DNA of 9,785 nt, from positions 1 through 9,785 of the forward strand of contig JAEZKI010000144.1 in NCBI GenBank assembly GCA_023415525.1, given 5' to 3'. Both the position numbers and the translations under genes were made by a program. The stretch comes from Bacillota bacterium. Lineage in GTDB: Bacteria > Bacillota > Clostridia > Lachnospirales > Cellulosilyticaceae. This document shows positions 1-7,145 of the stretch, one piece after another; position 1 is the first letter of the stretch, and the number at the start of each line of letters is the position of its first letter. The notes under the pieces are model-generated. The model saw only the letters and a list, made by a program, of their open reading frames with translations, was not told the DNA's origin and ran no database searches.

Positions 1-1
1 G

Positions 2-223
2 GATAGCTACCTTAATCAATTAAAGGCATTAGAGAGGTATGATAAGGAAACGATAGCAGATACCCATGAGGAATTTGTTGTTTTGGATAAAGTAGGACGT
101 TTGCAATTACCTAAAGATATAGTAGAGAGCTTACAGCTAGCAAGGAAGGATCGATTGAAGGTATATTTAGAAGATGGCAGAATTGTTATGGAGAAGAGGT
201 TAGAGAATGAAGAATTATTATAA
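2..223 (+). CDS. C-terminal end of a gene with an AbrB/SpoVT-like tail, probably an ABC exporter ATPase (5' end outside window)
   Basis: The frame is open from the window edge to a TAA at 221-223, giving 73 visible residues with no in-frame ATG before the conserved part, so this is the tail of a longer protein. Residues of the type VLDKVGRLQLPKDIVESL followed by a short strand-turn-strand (VYLEDGRIVMEK) match the SpoVT/AbrB swapped-hairpin pattern (V-x-GR-hydrophobic-x-hydrophobic-P-K, then a helix and a second hairpin). No Walker or signature motif is visible because that part is outside the window. The ABC-ATPase call rests on position: the next two genes are an HlyD-like adaptor and an FtsX-type permease, and the adaptor start overlaps this gene by 17 nt. 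From memory, some ATPases paired with FtsX-type permeases carry a similar short C-terminal extension. The alternative is a separate AbrB-family regulator. The tail reading is seen directly; the ATPase identity is inferred. Confidence 0.6.
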   Translation, partial: DSYLNQLKALERYDKETIADTHEEFVVLDKVGRLQLPKDIVESLQLARKDRLKVYLEDGRIVMEKRLENEELL

Positions 224-1433
224 AGTTGTATTAGCAGGAATAATTTTAAGTTTTTCTTTATCAGGTTGTTACTTTTTACCAGAGGAAGAAGAAATATTGG
301 CTATTCCAGAAGTTGAGGGACTGGTCACTAATGGTTATGCAACCTACACCGTGGAAAAGGGAGATATTATAAATAGTGTAGAGTGTTTAGCTACCTTTAC
401 TCCTTCGGAGTATGAAAGCTTTGTATTTACTAAGTCAGATCGATTAAAGAAGATTTACCCTCATCTAGGGGATTTAGTTAAAAAAGGGGATATTTTAGCT
501 GAGATAGAAACAGGTAATTTAGAATATCAGTTGCCTAAAATAAGAATTGATCTCCAAAAAAAGTTAGTTCAGATGGAAGAGCTTAAAAAGGATTGGGGGA
601 GACAGTTAAAGGATATAAAAGACCAAAAAGAGACTATAAAGCAAAATTACCGATTAGCAGAAGAAGATTATGCCCTTAAGGAAGAGCTCTTTATAGCACA
701 AATGGCTTCTCAAAGAGAAGTAGATGAAGCAAAGCTTAAGAGGGATAGCTTTAAAAATGAAATAGATAAGTTAGATGAAGAAATAGTGGACTTAGAAAGG
801 AATTTAAGTGGCAAAGAGCTGAGTGGAGAACTAAAAATAGCACAGCTAGATTATGAAGCGATGCAATTAGAGTTGTCACAAATGGAGAAAGAGATTGAAC
901 TTTCTAAGATAGTGGCCACAATGGATGGGCGCGTTGTCTTCGTTAATGAAGAGGTAAAAAATGGAGAGTATGTACCAGCCTTTAAGGAAATGATAAGAAT
1001 TGCTTCACTAGAGGATTATTACTTAGAATATACAGGAGATAACGCGCCAGCTTTTAAACAAGGAGCCAAAGTAAATATTAATTATCTTGGAAAAGATTAT
1101 GAAGGAGTAGTTTCTATGACACCTCTTAGCCTTTCAACTGAAGAGGCCAGTAAGTTTAAAGATACCATACGCTTCTCCTTTGTAGAAACAGATGATGCCA
1201 TTAAGAGTTTGCAACAGACAGCAACAGCTACTGTTTCTTTTGTTAGAAATGAAAAAAAGGATGTGTTAATTATTCCTAGGTCTGCCATGAAAATGGTACA
1301 AGGAAAAAATATAGTCTATATTCTTCAAGATGGGGTAAGGGTTGAGAGAGGGATAGAACCTGGCCTTGAGGATGACAGTTATATGGAAGTTAAGAAAGGG
1401 TTAAAAGAAGGAGATAAAATAATCATCCAGTAA
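207..1433 (+). CDS. HlyD/MacA-type membrane-fusion adaptor lipoprotein of an ABC exporter
   Basis: This 408-residue adaptor should sit on the outer face of the membrane and link to the FtsX-type permease encoded next. The N-terminus has a short hydrophobic stretch ending in a lipobox (LSGC, Cys21), so it is probably lipid-anchored, followed by an acidic run (EEEE). Residues about 72-103 and 234-256 are the two halves of a biotinyl-lipoyl-like domain. They are separated by a long charged helical hairpin (about 107-233), the coiled coil typical of the family. Residues about 265-350 are beta-barrel-like and 351-408 (from the IIPRSAM stretch to EGDKIIIQ) the membrane-proximal domain. The ATG at 207 lies inside the previous gene with GGAG/GAGG upstream (190-199) and gives a complete lipoprotein signal. 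Such adaptors in Gram-positives resemble YknX of Bacillus subtilis. The exported substrate cannot be told from sequence. Confidence 0.9.
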   Translation: MKNYYKVVLAGIILSFSLSGCYFLPEEEEILAIPEVEGLVTNGYATYTVEKGDIINSVECLATFTPSEYESFVFTKSDRLKKIYPHLGDLVKKGDILAEIETGNLEYQLPKIRIDLQKKLVQMEELKKDWGRQLKDIKDQKETIKQNYRLAEEDYALKEELFIAQMASQREVDEAKLKRDSFKNEIDKLDEEIVDLERNLSGKELSGELKIAQLDYEAMQLELSQMEKEIELSKIVATMDGRVVFVNEEVKNGEYVPAFKEMIRIASLEDYYLEYTGDNAPAFKQGAKVNINYLGKDYEGVVSMTPLSLSTEEASKFKDTIRFSFVETDDAIKSLQQTATATVSFVRNEKKDVLIIPRSAMKMVQGKNIVYILQDGVRVERGIEPGLEDDSYMEVKKGLKEGDKIIIQ

Positions 1434-1465
1434 CTATAGGAGAGATAGAGAAAGGGGGGTGAAGA

Positions 1466-4330
1466 ATGCTAAGGTTAGTATTAAGAAAGATGCGTAATAA
1501 TAAATGGCTTTTTTTGTGCCTGATTCTAGGTTCTATCCTTGTAACAGGATTAATAAGTAGTATTCCTATTTATAGTCAAGGGATGATGCAACGTGTATTT
1601 ATTAAAGAGTTAGAGGCATATCAAGAAAAGAAGAATATATTTCCAGGGCGCATGAGCTTAGAGTATCCCATTCGATTTGCATATAATGAGAAAAAGTGTA
1701 TAAAGGAATTTAAATACTTCGATACAGAGGTGATGCCTAAAATTCTTAAAAGAACAGATGTTCCAGTTCTTTCTGAAAAAACGGAATTAGCAATATATAA
1801 TACAGGCGTCTATTCTATGGAGAGAAAGGATAGTAATGGTAATAAATTACGCATTTTTCATAATATTTATGGTGTCAAAGGAATAGAAGATAATATAGAA
1901 ATTGTATTAGGAAGGATGTATAATCCTCAAATTGTAGATAATACATTGGAAGTTATCGTCACAGAACAGGCTTTTCAGGAGCTTAATTTAGTGTTAGATG
2001 AAGACTTAATTCTAGTAGATGCCATGAAGTGGAGTGACAAGGGAGAAATTCCAGAAGGCAGTTATAAATTAAGAGTAGTAGGTATTTACAAAATAAAAGA
2101 TTATGGAAATGCCTATTGGCAAATCGGAAAAAGTGAATATGAAAAGGGAATGATAGCACCTTACGAGCTTGTCCTTAATGAGCTGGTTGTCAAAAATATG
2201 CATTGGTTTCATGGAGTAACATGGAATGCCGCCATAGACTATCATAAAATAGAAGCACAGTATGCCTCTACAATTTATGAGGTTTGGAAGAATGAGAGAA
2301 AAGAACTGTATAACTATTCAAATGCTATAAGCTTTCAGCCAGAAGCTTATCAATTTTTACAAACTTCCTTTGGCGCAAGTTCAGAGCTTACTCTAACCAT
2401 ATGGATGTTAATGCTACCTATTTTGATGATGCTTATCTTTTATATCTTTATGGTTTCGCAGCTTATTATTATGGGGGACAAAAATGAAATCTCAGGACTT
2501 AAAAGTAGGGGGGGAAGAAAAAGAGATATTTTTTACATATACTTTTTGGAAAGTTGTATTATAGCTAGCTTATCTTTATTAATTGGGCCCATTATAGGAT
2601 TGTATTTATGTAAGATATTAGGAAGCTCTAATGGTTTTCTGGAGTTTATTGGTAGGAAGGCTTTACCCTTCCGATTATCTGTAGAAGCCTATGGTTATGC
2701 TGTTGTTGCTCAAGGTGTTTTTATTCTAGCGATGTTAGTACCCGCATGGATTTATAGTGATGTGAGTATTGTGGAGCATAAGCAAATGATACGAGCAAAA
2801 AAGAATATATGGGCAAAGTTGGGGGTTGACTTTATTTGCTTAGCTATTTGCTTTTATGGTTATTATCAATTTAATCAGCGCTTAAAAATAGGGGTAACAG
2901 AGCAACTTTCAAATCAAAATTTTTCTACACAGCCCTTTATCTTTTTACTCTCTAATTTATGTATCTTGGGAAGTGGATTACTTTTCTTAAGGATTTATCC
3001 TTATATTATTCAGTTGATTTTCAGTATAGGAAAAAAGAAGTGGTCACCTGTATGGTATGCTTCATTGGCCAATTTAAGAAAGCTTAAGGGCCAAGAACAA
3101 TTTATTATGCTCTTTATGACAATGGCTATGGCTATCGGTATAGTAAGTGCCAATGAGGCAAGGACACTCAATCAAAATAAGGAGGATGCTATACGTTATT
3201 CAGTAGGAACGGATGTGGTGATCGAACCTAAATGGTTAGACCTCAATAAAAAGGTATCTAATAATATATTTGGTGAAGAAAAGCTTACTGAGGAAGATGT
3301 GCGTAAGGGCCCCTTGTATATCGAACCTAATTTTAATCAGTATGCCATTACTGAGGGGGTTGAGGAGATCACTAAGGTTATACAGTTAGGCTTTGGGAAA
3401 TTAGAGGTAAATAATCATAATGTAGGGCAAAGCAATATACAATTAATGGCTATTACTCCTAGTGAGTTTAGTAAAGTAGCATGGTTTAGAAACAGTTATT
3501 TGCCTTTTCATATCAATAACTATCTGAATGTACTAGCCAAGGATGAGAGAGCTATGCTTGTTTCATCTAATGTTAAACAATATGTGGGAGCAGATTTAGG
3601 GGATAAAATTATAGTAAAAGACAATAATGGTGGTTCTATAAGCGGAATTATCTATCAATTTATAGATTATTGGCCAGGCTATACCAATAAAAATTTAGAG
3701 GAAGGAAATATCTTGGTAGTGGCTAATTACAATTACTGTGTTAATTGTTTGGGGATAACACCTTATAATATATGGATTAAAAAAACAGAAGGATTGAGTG
3801 ATCAAACCCTTTATGAAAATCTTGAAAAAGAAAAGTTAGAAATGGTTAAGGTAGATGTAGCTGATAGCCAAGTTATTACTTATAAAAATAACGCCATTAA
3901 TATGGGGATTAACGGCGTACTGACTTTAGGTTTTATTTTAACCATGGTGATTGCTGGGATTGGCTTTATAATCTACTGGGTATTATCTATTAAAGAAAGA
4001 GCCTTACAATTTGGTGTTTTGCGAGCTATGGGCTTATCACAAGGCCAACTTTTTAGAATGATTACTATTGAGCAGATTCTCCTATCCTTTACCTCGGTTA
4101 GCATGGGTATTATAATTGGTGGAATAACAAGTGACTTATTTGTTCCTCTGCTACAACTGGTTCTTAAGGATAGGGAGCGGTTAATTCCTTTCTTAATTGT
4201 TCGTCAGCGTAGTGATTATATCAAAATCTATATCATCATAACTATTATCCTTGTTTTAGGAATGAGCCTTATTATAAGGATGATTCATAAGAGCAAAGTA
4301 GCACAAGTAATAAAACTAGGAGAAGACTAA
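1466..4330 (+). CDS. Large FtsX/MacB-type ABC exporter permease
   Basis: This 954-residue membrane protein is the permease of the operon, 32 nt after the adaptor, with a strong ribosome site (AAGGGGGG, about 1451-1458) before its ATG. The first membrane helix is at about 14-34 and is followed by a roughly 270-residue extracytoplasmic domain. Hydrophobic helices follow at about 308-337, 358-384, 408-430, 450-466, 490-512 and 545-562. A second large outer domain (about 565-812) precedes the last three helices (about 815-841, 868-895, 919-940). The cytoplasmic stretch KERALQFGVLRAMGLSQGQL (843-862) is a clear FtsX signature. A weaker copy (EISGLKSRGGRKRDI, 341-355) marks the first half, so the protein is a duplicated FtsX permease working as one chain. 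This long two-module form differs from the roughly 400-residue MacB/YknZ permeases. The family acts as a mechanotransmitter or exporter of peptides, lipids or drugs. The specific substrate is unknown. Confidence 0.88.
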   Translation: MLRLVLRKMRNNKWLFLCLILGSILVTGLISSIPIYSQGMMQRVFIKELEAYQEKKNIFPGRMSLEYPIRFAYNEKKCIKEFKYFDTEVMPKILKRTDVPVLSEKTELAIYNTGVYSMERKDSNGNKLRIFHNIYGVKGIEDNIEIVLGRMYNPQIVDNTLEVIVTEQAFQELNLVLDEDLILVDAMKWSDKGEIPEGSYKLRVVGIYKIKDYGNAYWQIGKSEYEKGMIAPYELVLNELVVKNMHWFHGVTWNAAIDYHKIEAQYASTIYEVWKNERKELYNYSNAISFQPEAYQFLQTSFGASSELTLTIWMLMLPILMMLIFYIFMVSQLIIMGDKNEISGLKSRGGRKRDIFYIYFLESCIIASLSLLIGPIIGLYLCKILGSSNGFLEFIGRKALPFRLSVEAYGYAVVAQGVFILAMLVPAWIYSDVSIVEHKQMIRAKKNIWAKLGVDFICLAICFYGYYQFNQRLKIGVTEQLSNQNFSTQPFIFLLSNLCILGSGLLFLRIYPYIIQLIFSIGKKKWSPVWYASLANLRKLKGQEQFIMLFMTMAMAIGIVSANEARTLNQNKEDAIRYSVGTDVVIEPKWLDLNKKVSNNIFGEEKLTEEDVRKGPLYIEPNFNQYAITEGVEEITKVIQLGFGKLEVNNHNVGQSNIQLMAITPSEFSKVAWFRNSYLPFHINNYLNVLAKDERAMLVSSNVKQYVGADLGDKIIVKDNNGGSISGIIYQFIDYWPGYTNKNLEEGNILVVANYNYCVNCLGITPYNIWIKKTEGLSDQTLYENLEKEKLEMVKVDVADSQVITYKNNAINMGINGVLTLGFILTMVIAGIGFIIYWVLSIKERALQFGVLRAMGLSQGQLFRMITIEQILLSFTSVSMGIIIGGITSDLFVPLLQLVLKDRERLIPFLIVRQRSDYIKIYIIITIILVLGMSLIIRMIHKSKVAQVIKLGED

Positions 4331-4336
4331 TCTTCT
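4321..4336. repeat. Perfect inverted repeat centred on overlapping convergent stop codons
   Basis: AGAAGA (4321-4326) and TCTTCT (4331-4336) are exact inverted copies flanking CTAA (4327-4330). Those four bases are shared by the permease stop (TAA, + strand) and the MFS stop (TAG, - strand). Both proteins therefore end in Glu-Asp. No run of T follows on either strand, so it is not a canonical intrinsic terminator, and no other terminator is visible between the two genes. Confidence 0.75.
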
Positions 4337-5517
4337 ATAGTAAAAGATGTAATAACAAAGCCTAGAGCGCTTAAGATAACTGTAAAAATAAGCATGTAGT
4401 GTATAGGAAAGAGATCAAGGATTTTGCCAGCTGCAAAATTTCCAAAAGTACCACCTAAGCCAACAGTGGCAGCACCTAATAAGGCTTGTCCCGTGCCACG
4501 AGACCTTTCCTCAATGAGATGATTCACATAGTAGACAGAGGCAGGAATAAAGAGGGCAAAGGCAAAAAACTGAAAGCACTGAGAAAAGTAAATGCCAATC
4601 ACCTGGGTGGAAAGAGCAACAACGAGAGCCTTAAGGGTAAAGAAAAAGGCACTTATTTTAAGCAGAGTGCCACATTTAAGCTTAGAGACAAAAAAAGTAA
4701 AAAGAAGCATGGCAGGCAACTCGATGGCGGCAGATAGAGCTAAGGAAAAGCCCATGTTAGAAGCATCTCCACCTACATTTTTTATGATATTAATATGATA
4801 GGTATTAATTGCAGTATGTCCAGCAAAAAGGAACATCATACCTATGAGGAGACAGCTAAATTTTTTGTAGGTTTTAAAAAAAGTGAGAAAGCTTCTTGAA
4901 AGAGCAGGCGTAGAAGGTGAAGAAGAGTTCCATTTGATAATGGGGCTCTTTTTTGCAAGCATACCAATAATGATGAAATGGGTAAGAAGAAAAAACAGAA
5001 AGCTAGGAACAATAATCTTAGCACCAAAATGTTTAACGAGGAGGCCCATAACAAAGACAATAAGGGCATAGGAAATAGAACCCATACCACGACCTAAGCC
5101 AAAGTTAAGTTGGCGTCCTGCATTGATATAGTCCATAGCTACCACATTTAAAAAAGCTGGAAAAGAGGAGAGTAAAGCAGCAATACTAATAAAGGAGAGG
5201 GCAATGACAGAAGAAGAAAACCCCACAAATTGTAGGAATAGTCCACAAAGGCCTACAAATAAGGTAGAGAAAAAAAGAACATGGAGCATGGAGAGTTTAG
5301 TACTTCTATCCACTAGGGAGCCCAAAAAGGGTTGCAAGAAGATAGAGAGAATGGTACCTAGAGCTAAGAGTAAACCGATAGAGGTATTACTAAGGCCTTT
5401 GTCTTGTAAGTAGACAGTGGCAAAGCCTATGATAATGGCGTGAGACATCCAAAAACTACCTTGTAATAAACTATAGTAAGAAGTAAGGGAAAAACGCTGG
5501 TCTGTAGAGTGATGCAT
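4327..5517 (-). CDS. MFS transporter (LacY/MFS_1-like)
   Basis: This 396-residue protein is hydrophobic throughout, with about 12 membrane helices and a loop near 186-215 dividing two halves, the usual major facilitator layout and length. The loop between helices 2 and 3 has the family motif A form GSLVDRSTK (66-74). Helix 5 carries GRGMGS (142-147), close to the GR-x-x-GS pattern common in the LacY/nucleoside/phenylpropionate-type MFS_1-like group. The start ATG (5515-5517) is preceded by a perfect AAGGAGG (complement of 5523-5529) at 5-nt spacing. It converges on the exporter permease with a 4-nt stop overlap and has no partner gene in the window. The substrate (sugar, nucleoside or drug) cannot be decided. 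A TATAAT sits at 5587-5582 on this strand, but no good -35 accompanies it. Confidence 0.87.
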   Translation of the reverse strand: MHHSTDQRFSLTSYYSLLQGSFWMSHAIIIGFATVYLQDKGLSNTSIGLLLALGTILSIFLQPFLGSLVDRSTKLSMLHVLFFSTLFVGLCGLFLQFVGFSSSVIALSFISIAALLSSFPAFLNVVAMDYINAGRQLNFGLGRGMGSISYALIVFVMGLLVKHFGAKIIVPSFLFFLLTHFIIIGMLAKKSPIIKWNSSSPSTPALSRSFLTFFKTYKKFSCLLIGMMFLFAGHTAINTYHINIIKNVGGDASNMGFSLALSAAIELPAMLLFTFFVSKLKCGTLLKISAFFFTLKALVVALSTQVIGIYFSQCFQFFAFALFIPASVYYVNHLIEERSRGTGQALLGAATVGLGGTFGNFAAGKILDLFPIHYMLIFTVILSALGFVITSFTIED

Positions 5518-5560
5518 AAAAGCCTCCTTAAGAAATAAATAGAAAGGTAATAAGTAAAGT

Positions 5561-5589
5561 TTTAGTGAGATAATACTTTATATTATAAT
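5561..5589 (+). promoter_or_regulatory. Possible distal promoter for the M23 gene
   Basis: TTTAGT (5561-5566) is followed after 17 nt by a perfect TATAAT (5584-5589). The -10 lies in a palindromic TATTATAATA, so it also reads as TATAAT on the other strand and could serve the divergent MFS gene. If used for M23, the leader would be about 140 nt long. The -35 match is weak (3 of 6) and the region is very AT-rich, so chance matches are expected. Confidence 0.3.
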
Positions 5590-5659
5590 ACAAAAATAGT
5601 TTAATAAATAGATACTTAAATCAAAAGAGGTCATTATGAAAAAATAGAATAATAAATGA

Positions 5660-5688
5660 TTGCTATTAAATATTTACCTCTGTAAAAA
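5660..5688 (+). promoter_or_regulatory. Possible proximal promoter for the M23 gene
   Basis: TTGCTA (5660-5665), a 17-nt spacer and TAAAAA (5683-5688) give a sigma-A-like arrangement, each box matching 4 of 6. It would yield a leader of about 40 nt ending in the ribosome site AAAGGGG (5723-5728) before the ATG at 5739. It competes with the upstream TATAAT candidate and neither is strong. The spacer 5518-5738 holds no gene other than a three-codon ORF. Confidence 0.3.
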
Positions 5689-5738
5689 TATAGTTTATAG
5701 TTAATATAGATAAAACCAAAGAAAGGGGAAATATTCTG

Positions 5739-6383
5739 ATGAAGAGTAAAGCAATGAGAAAATGGTTAATAGGGACTTTTTTGGTTATTATAGGCGCTTC
5801 AGGTATTCAGGCACAAGAAGTTACAACTCTTTTAAGAGATAACTTGGACAAGACTCAAGAGGCAATCATAGGAGTATTTCCTTTTAAAAGAATAGAAAAC
5901 TTTTTTGTGAGTCCACTTCAACAACCTACACAAATTATGGCCCCCTTTGGTGAAGTGCGTCAGGGATATATTCATCAAGGAATTGACTTGCGAGCAGAAA
6001 TAGGAACACCACTATTTGCTATAGCAGATGGGATAGTCACCAAGGCAGCGCCAGATTCAAAGGGAATCAATGTAGGGGGAGGACATATGATATTTATTGA
6101 CCATGGAGAAGGAATCGAATCGCGCTATATGCACTTGAGTGATTATGCGGTGAAAACAGGAGATAGGGTAAAGGCAGGACAAGTTATTGGCTTTTCTGGT
6201 ATGAGTGGGGATAGCACTGGGCCATTACTTCATTATGAATACCGTATGGATAATCTACCTATAGATCCTACTTTTATATTAGAAATCAATGGCATGTTAA
6301 TCCACACGCCTATTTCATTTACCAATAGTTTCTCTCTACCTTCTAATCAAGGAGCAGAATCTTTTTTAGCCAAGCAGAGTTAA
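5739..6383 (+). CDS. Secreted M23/LytM-fold protein lacking a catalytic His
   Basis: This 214-residue protein has a signal peptide (hydrophobic 9-22, likely cleavage after Ala25) and then a LytM/M23 domain (about 66-178), the fold of zinc endopeptidases that cut peptidoglycan cross-bridges. The motif HxxxD is present (His79, Asp83), as are the conserved IDHG (120-123) and the later HLS (His132). The HxH motif, usually GPHLHYE, reads GPLLHYE: His165 is kept but the first His is Leu163 (TTA at 6225-6227). By analogy with LytM, His79, Asp83 and His165 bind zinc while His132 and the missing residue act in catalysis. The domain may therefore fold and bind zinc but cut poorly or not at all. There are no SH3 or LysM repeats, so it is a minimal single-domain protein. 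Ribosome site AAAGGGG precedes the ATG. It could be a scaffold or activator, or a weak hydrolase. Confidence 0.85.
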   Translation: MKSKAMRKWLIGTFLVIIGASGIQAQEVTTLLRDNLDKTQEAIIGVFPFKRIENFFVSPLQQPTQIMAPFGEVRQGYIHQGIDLRAEIGTPLFAIADGIVTKAAPDSKGINVGGGHMIFIDHGEGIESRYMHLSDYAVKTGDRVKAGQVIGFSGMSGDSTGPLLHYEYRMDNLPIDPTFILEINGMLIHTPISFTNSFSLPSNQGAESFLAKQS

Positions 6384-6493
6384 AAAGAACCTTTTTTATT
6401 GCTAGATATTGGTAGAAACTTTTTCCTTTTTCCTTACGTCTAAGATAATGGCTAGTAAAATAAGCTAGAATGATAGAGTAAGGAGATAACAAA

Positions 6494-7057
6494 ATGAAAA
6501 TAAGCAAGAAGTTAATGGCCTTTATAATGATAATGGTAGTGGGAGCAGCTTTAGCTGGCTGTGGTAAGAAGGTAGATGCCCCAACATCAACCACGACCCC
6601 AACACCAACTCCCGTAGAAACACCAGTAGTAGAAGACGCTGTAGAAGAAGTACCTGTAGGAGAAACGGACCCAACTGTTTCTTCAGACCTCTTATTTACC
6701 ATTACAGATGGTCTAGAGATGCCAACTCAAATGCCTATGGATAAAGAAATGTTTGCAGATACTTATGGTATCGATGAGACGCTATTAGAAAGCTATGTTG
6801 TGAATATGCCTATGATGAATGTTAAAGCCAACGAATGTGCTGTTTTTGAATTAAAAGATGAAAAAGACGCTCAAGTTGTTTTAGAGGGTATAACCAAAAG
6901 ACAAGAGGCATTAGAAGCCCAATGGAAGTCTTATTTACCTGACCAATTAGAGCTTGTTCAAAACTATAAAACAGCTGTAAAAGGCAATAAAGTTCTCTTT
7001 GTTATAGATGAGAATGCAGAGCAAATCGTAGAAAACTTTAACAAGGCAGTACATTAA
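6494..7057 (+). CDS. DUF4358-type lipoprotein
   Basis: This 187-residue protein begins with a lipoprotein signal peptide ending in LAGC (Cys23), so the mature chain should be tethered to the outer membrane face. A disordered Thr/Pro-rich and then acidic linker (about 29-62) separates the anchor from a compact domain at about 66-185. Features such as NVKANECAVFELKDEKDA (109-126), KRQEALEAQWKSYLPDQ (135-151) and LFVIDE (168-173) resemble the DUF4358 family common in clostridia, whose function is not established. A usual family position is occupied here by an extra Cys (Cys115). The ribosome site AGGAG (6481-6485) lies 8 nt from the ATG. It follows the M23 gene by 110 nt on the same strand and ends before a strong terminator, so it may be expressed alone or with M23. 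A -10-like GATAAT (6444-6449) lies in the gap without a convincing -35. Confidence 0.8.
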   Translation: MKISKKLMAFIMIMVVGAALAGCGKKVDAPTSTTTPTPTPVETPVVEDAVEEVPVGETDPTVSSDLLFTITDGLEMPTQMPMDKEMFADTYGIDETLLESYVVNMPMMNVKANECAVFELKDEKDAQVVLEGITKRQEALEAQWKSYLPDQLELVQNYKTAVKGNKVLFVIDENAEQIVENFNKAVH

Positions 7058-7092
7058 TAAGCCCTTTAGAAGAGGCTACTATAAAGGAATTC

Positions 7093-7139
7093 AAAAAGTG
7101 TCCTACAACATAAATAAGAAAGTTGTAGGATACTTTTTT
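7093..7139. terminator. Bidirectional intrinsic terminator between the DUF4358 and holin-like genes
   Basis: A 12-bp stem (7098-7109 with 7122-7133, one G-T wobble) with core TCCTACAAC/GTTGTAGGA and a 12-nt loop is followed by TTTTTT. The left side starts with a run of A, so the opposite strand also has a T tract. It therefore fits both the lipoprotein gene ending at 7057 and the convergent gene ending at 7146. Confidence 0.92.
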
Positions 7140-7145
7140 ATGCTA

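Noticed and set aside
1097..1288. 63-codon open frame antisense to the adaptor
   Set aside because: It is fully contained in the adaptor gene and has no supporting signals.
4486..5413. Several open frames of 62-83 codons (both strands) across the MFS gene
   Set aside because: They lie inside a well-supported 396-residue transporter, are low-complexity and Lys-rich or hydrophobic mirrors of it, and lack ribosome sites.
5592..5713. Similar AT-rich stretches around 5592-5614 and 5684-5713 that look like an imperfect direct repeat
   Set aside because: The likeness depends on gaps and on very AT-rich composition, so chance is the simplest explanation.
6382..6396. AAAAAG-AAC-CTTTTT hairpin right after the M23 stop
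   Set aside because: The stem is almost only A-T pairs with a 3-nt loop, too weak to call a terminator.
6343..6702. 119-codon open frame on the - strand over the M23 end and the DUF4358 start
   Set aside because: Its Thr/Val/Gly-rich start is the antisense of the Thr/Pro linker of the lipoprotein gene; no family pattern and no fitting ribosome site.
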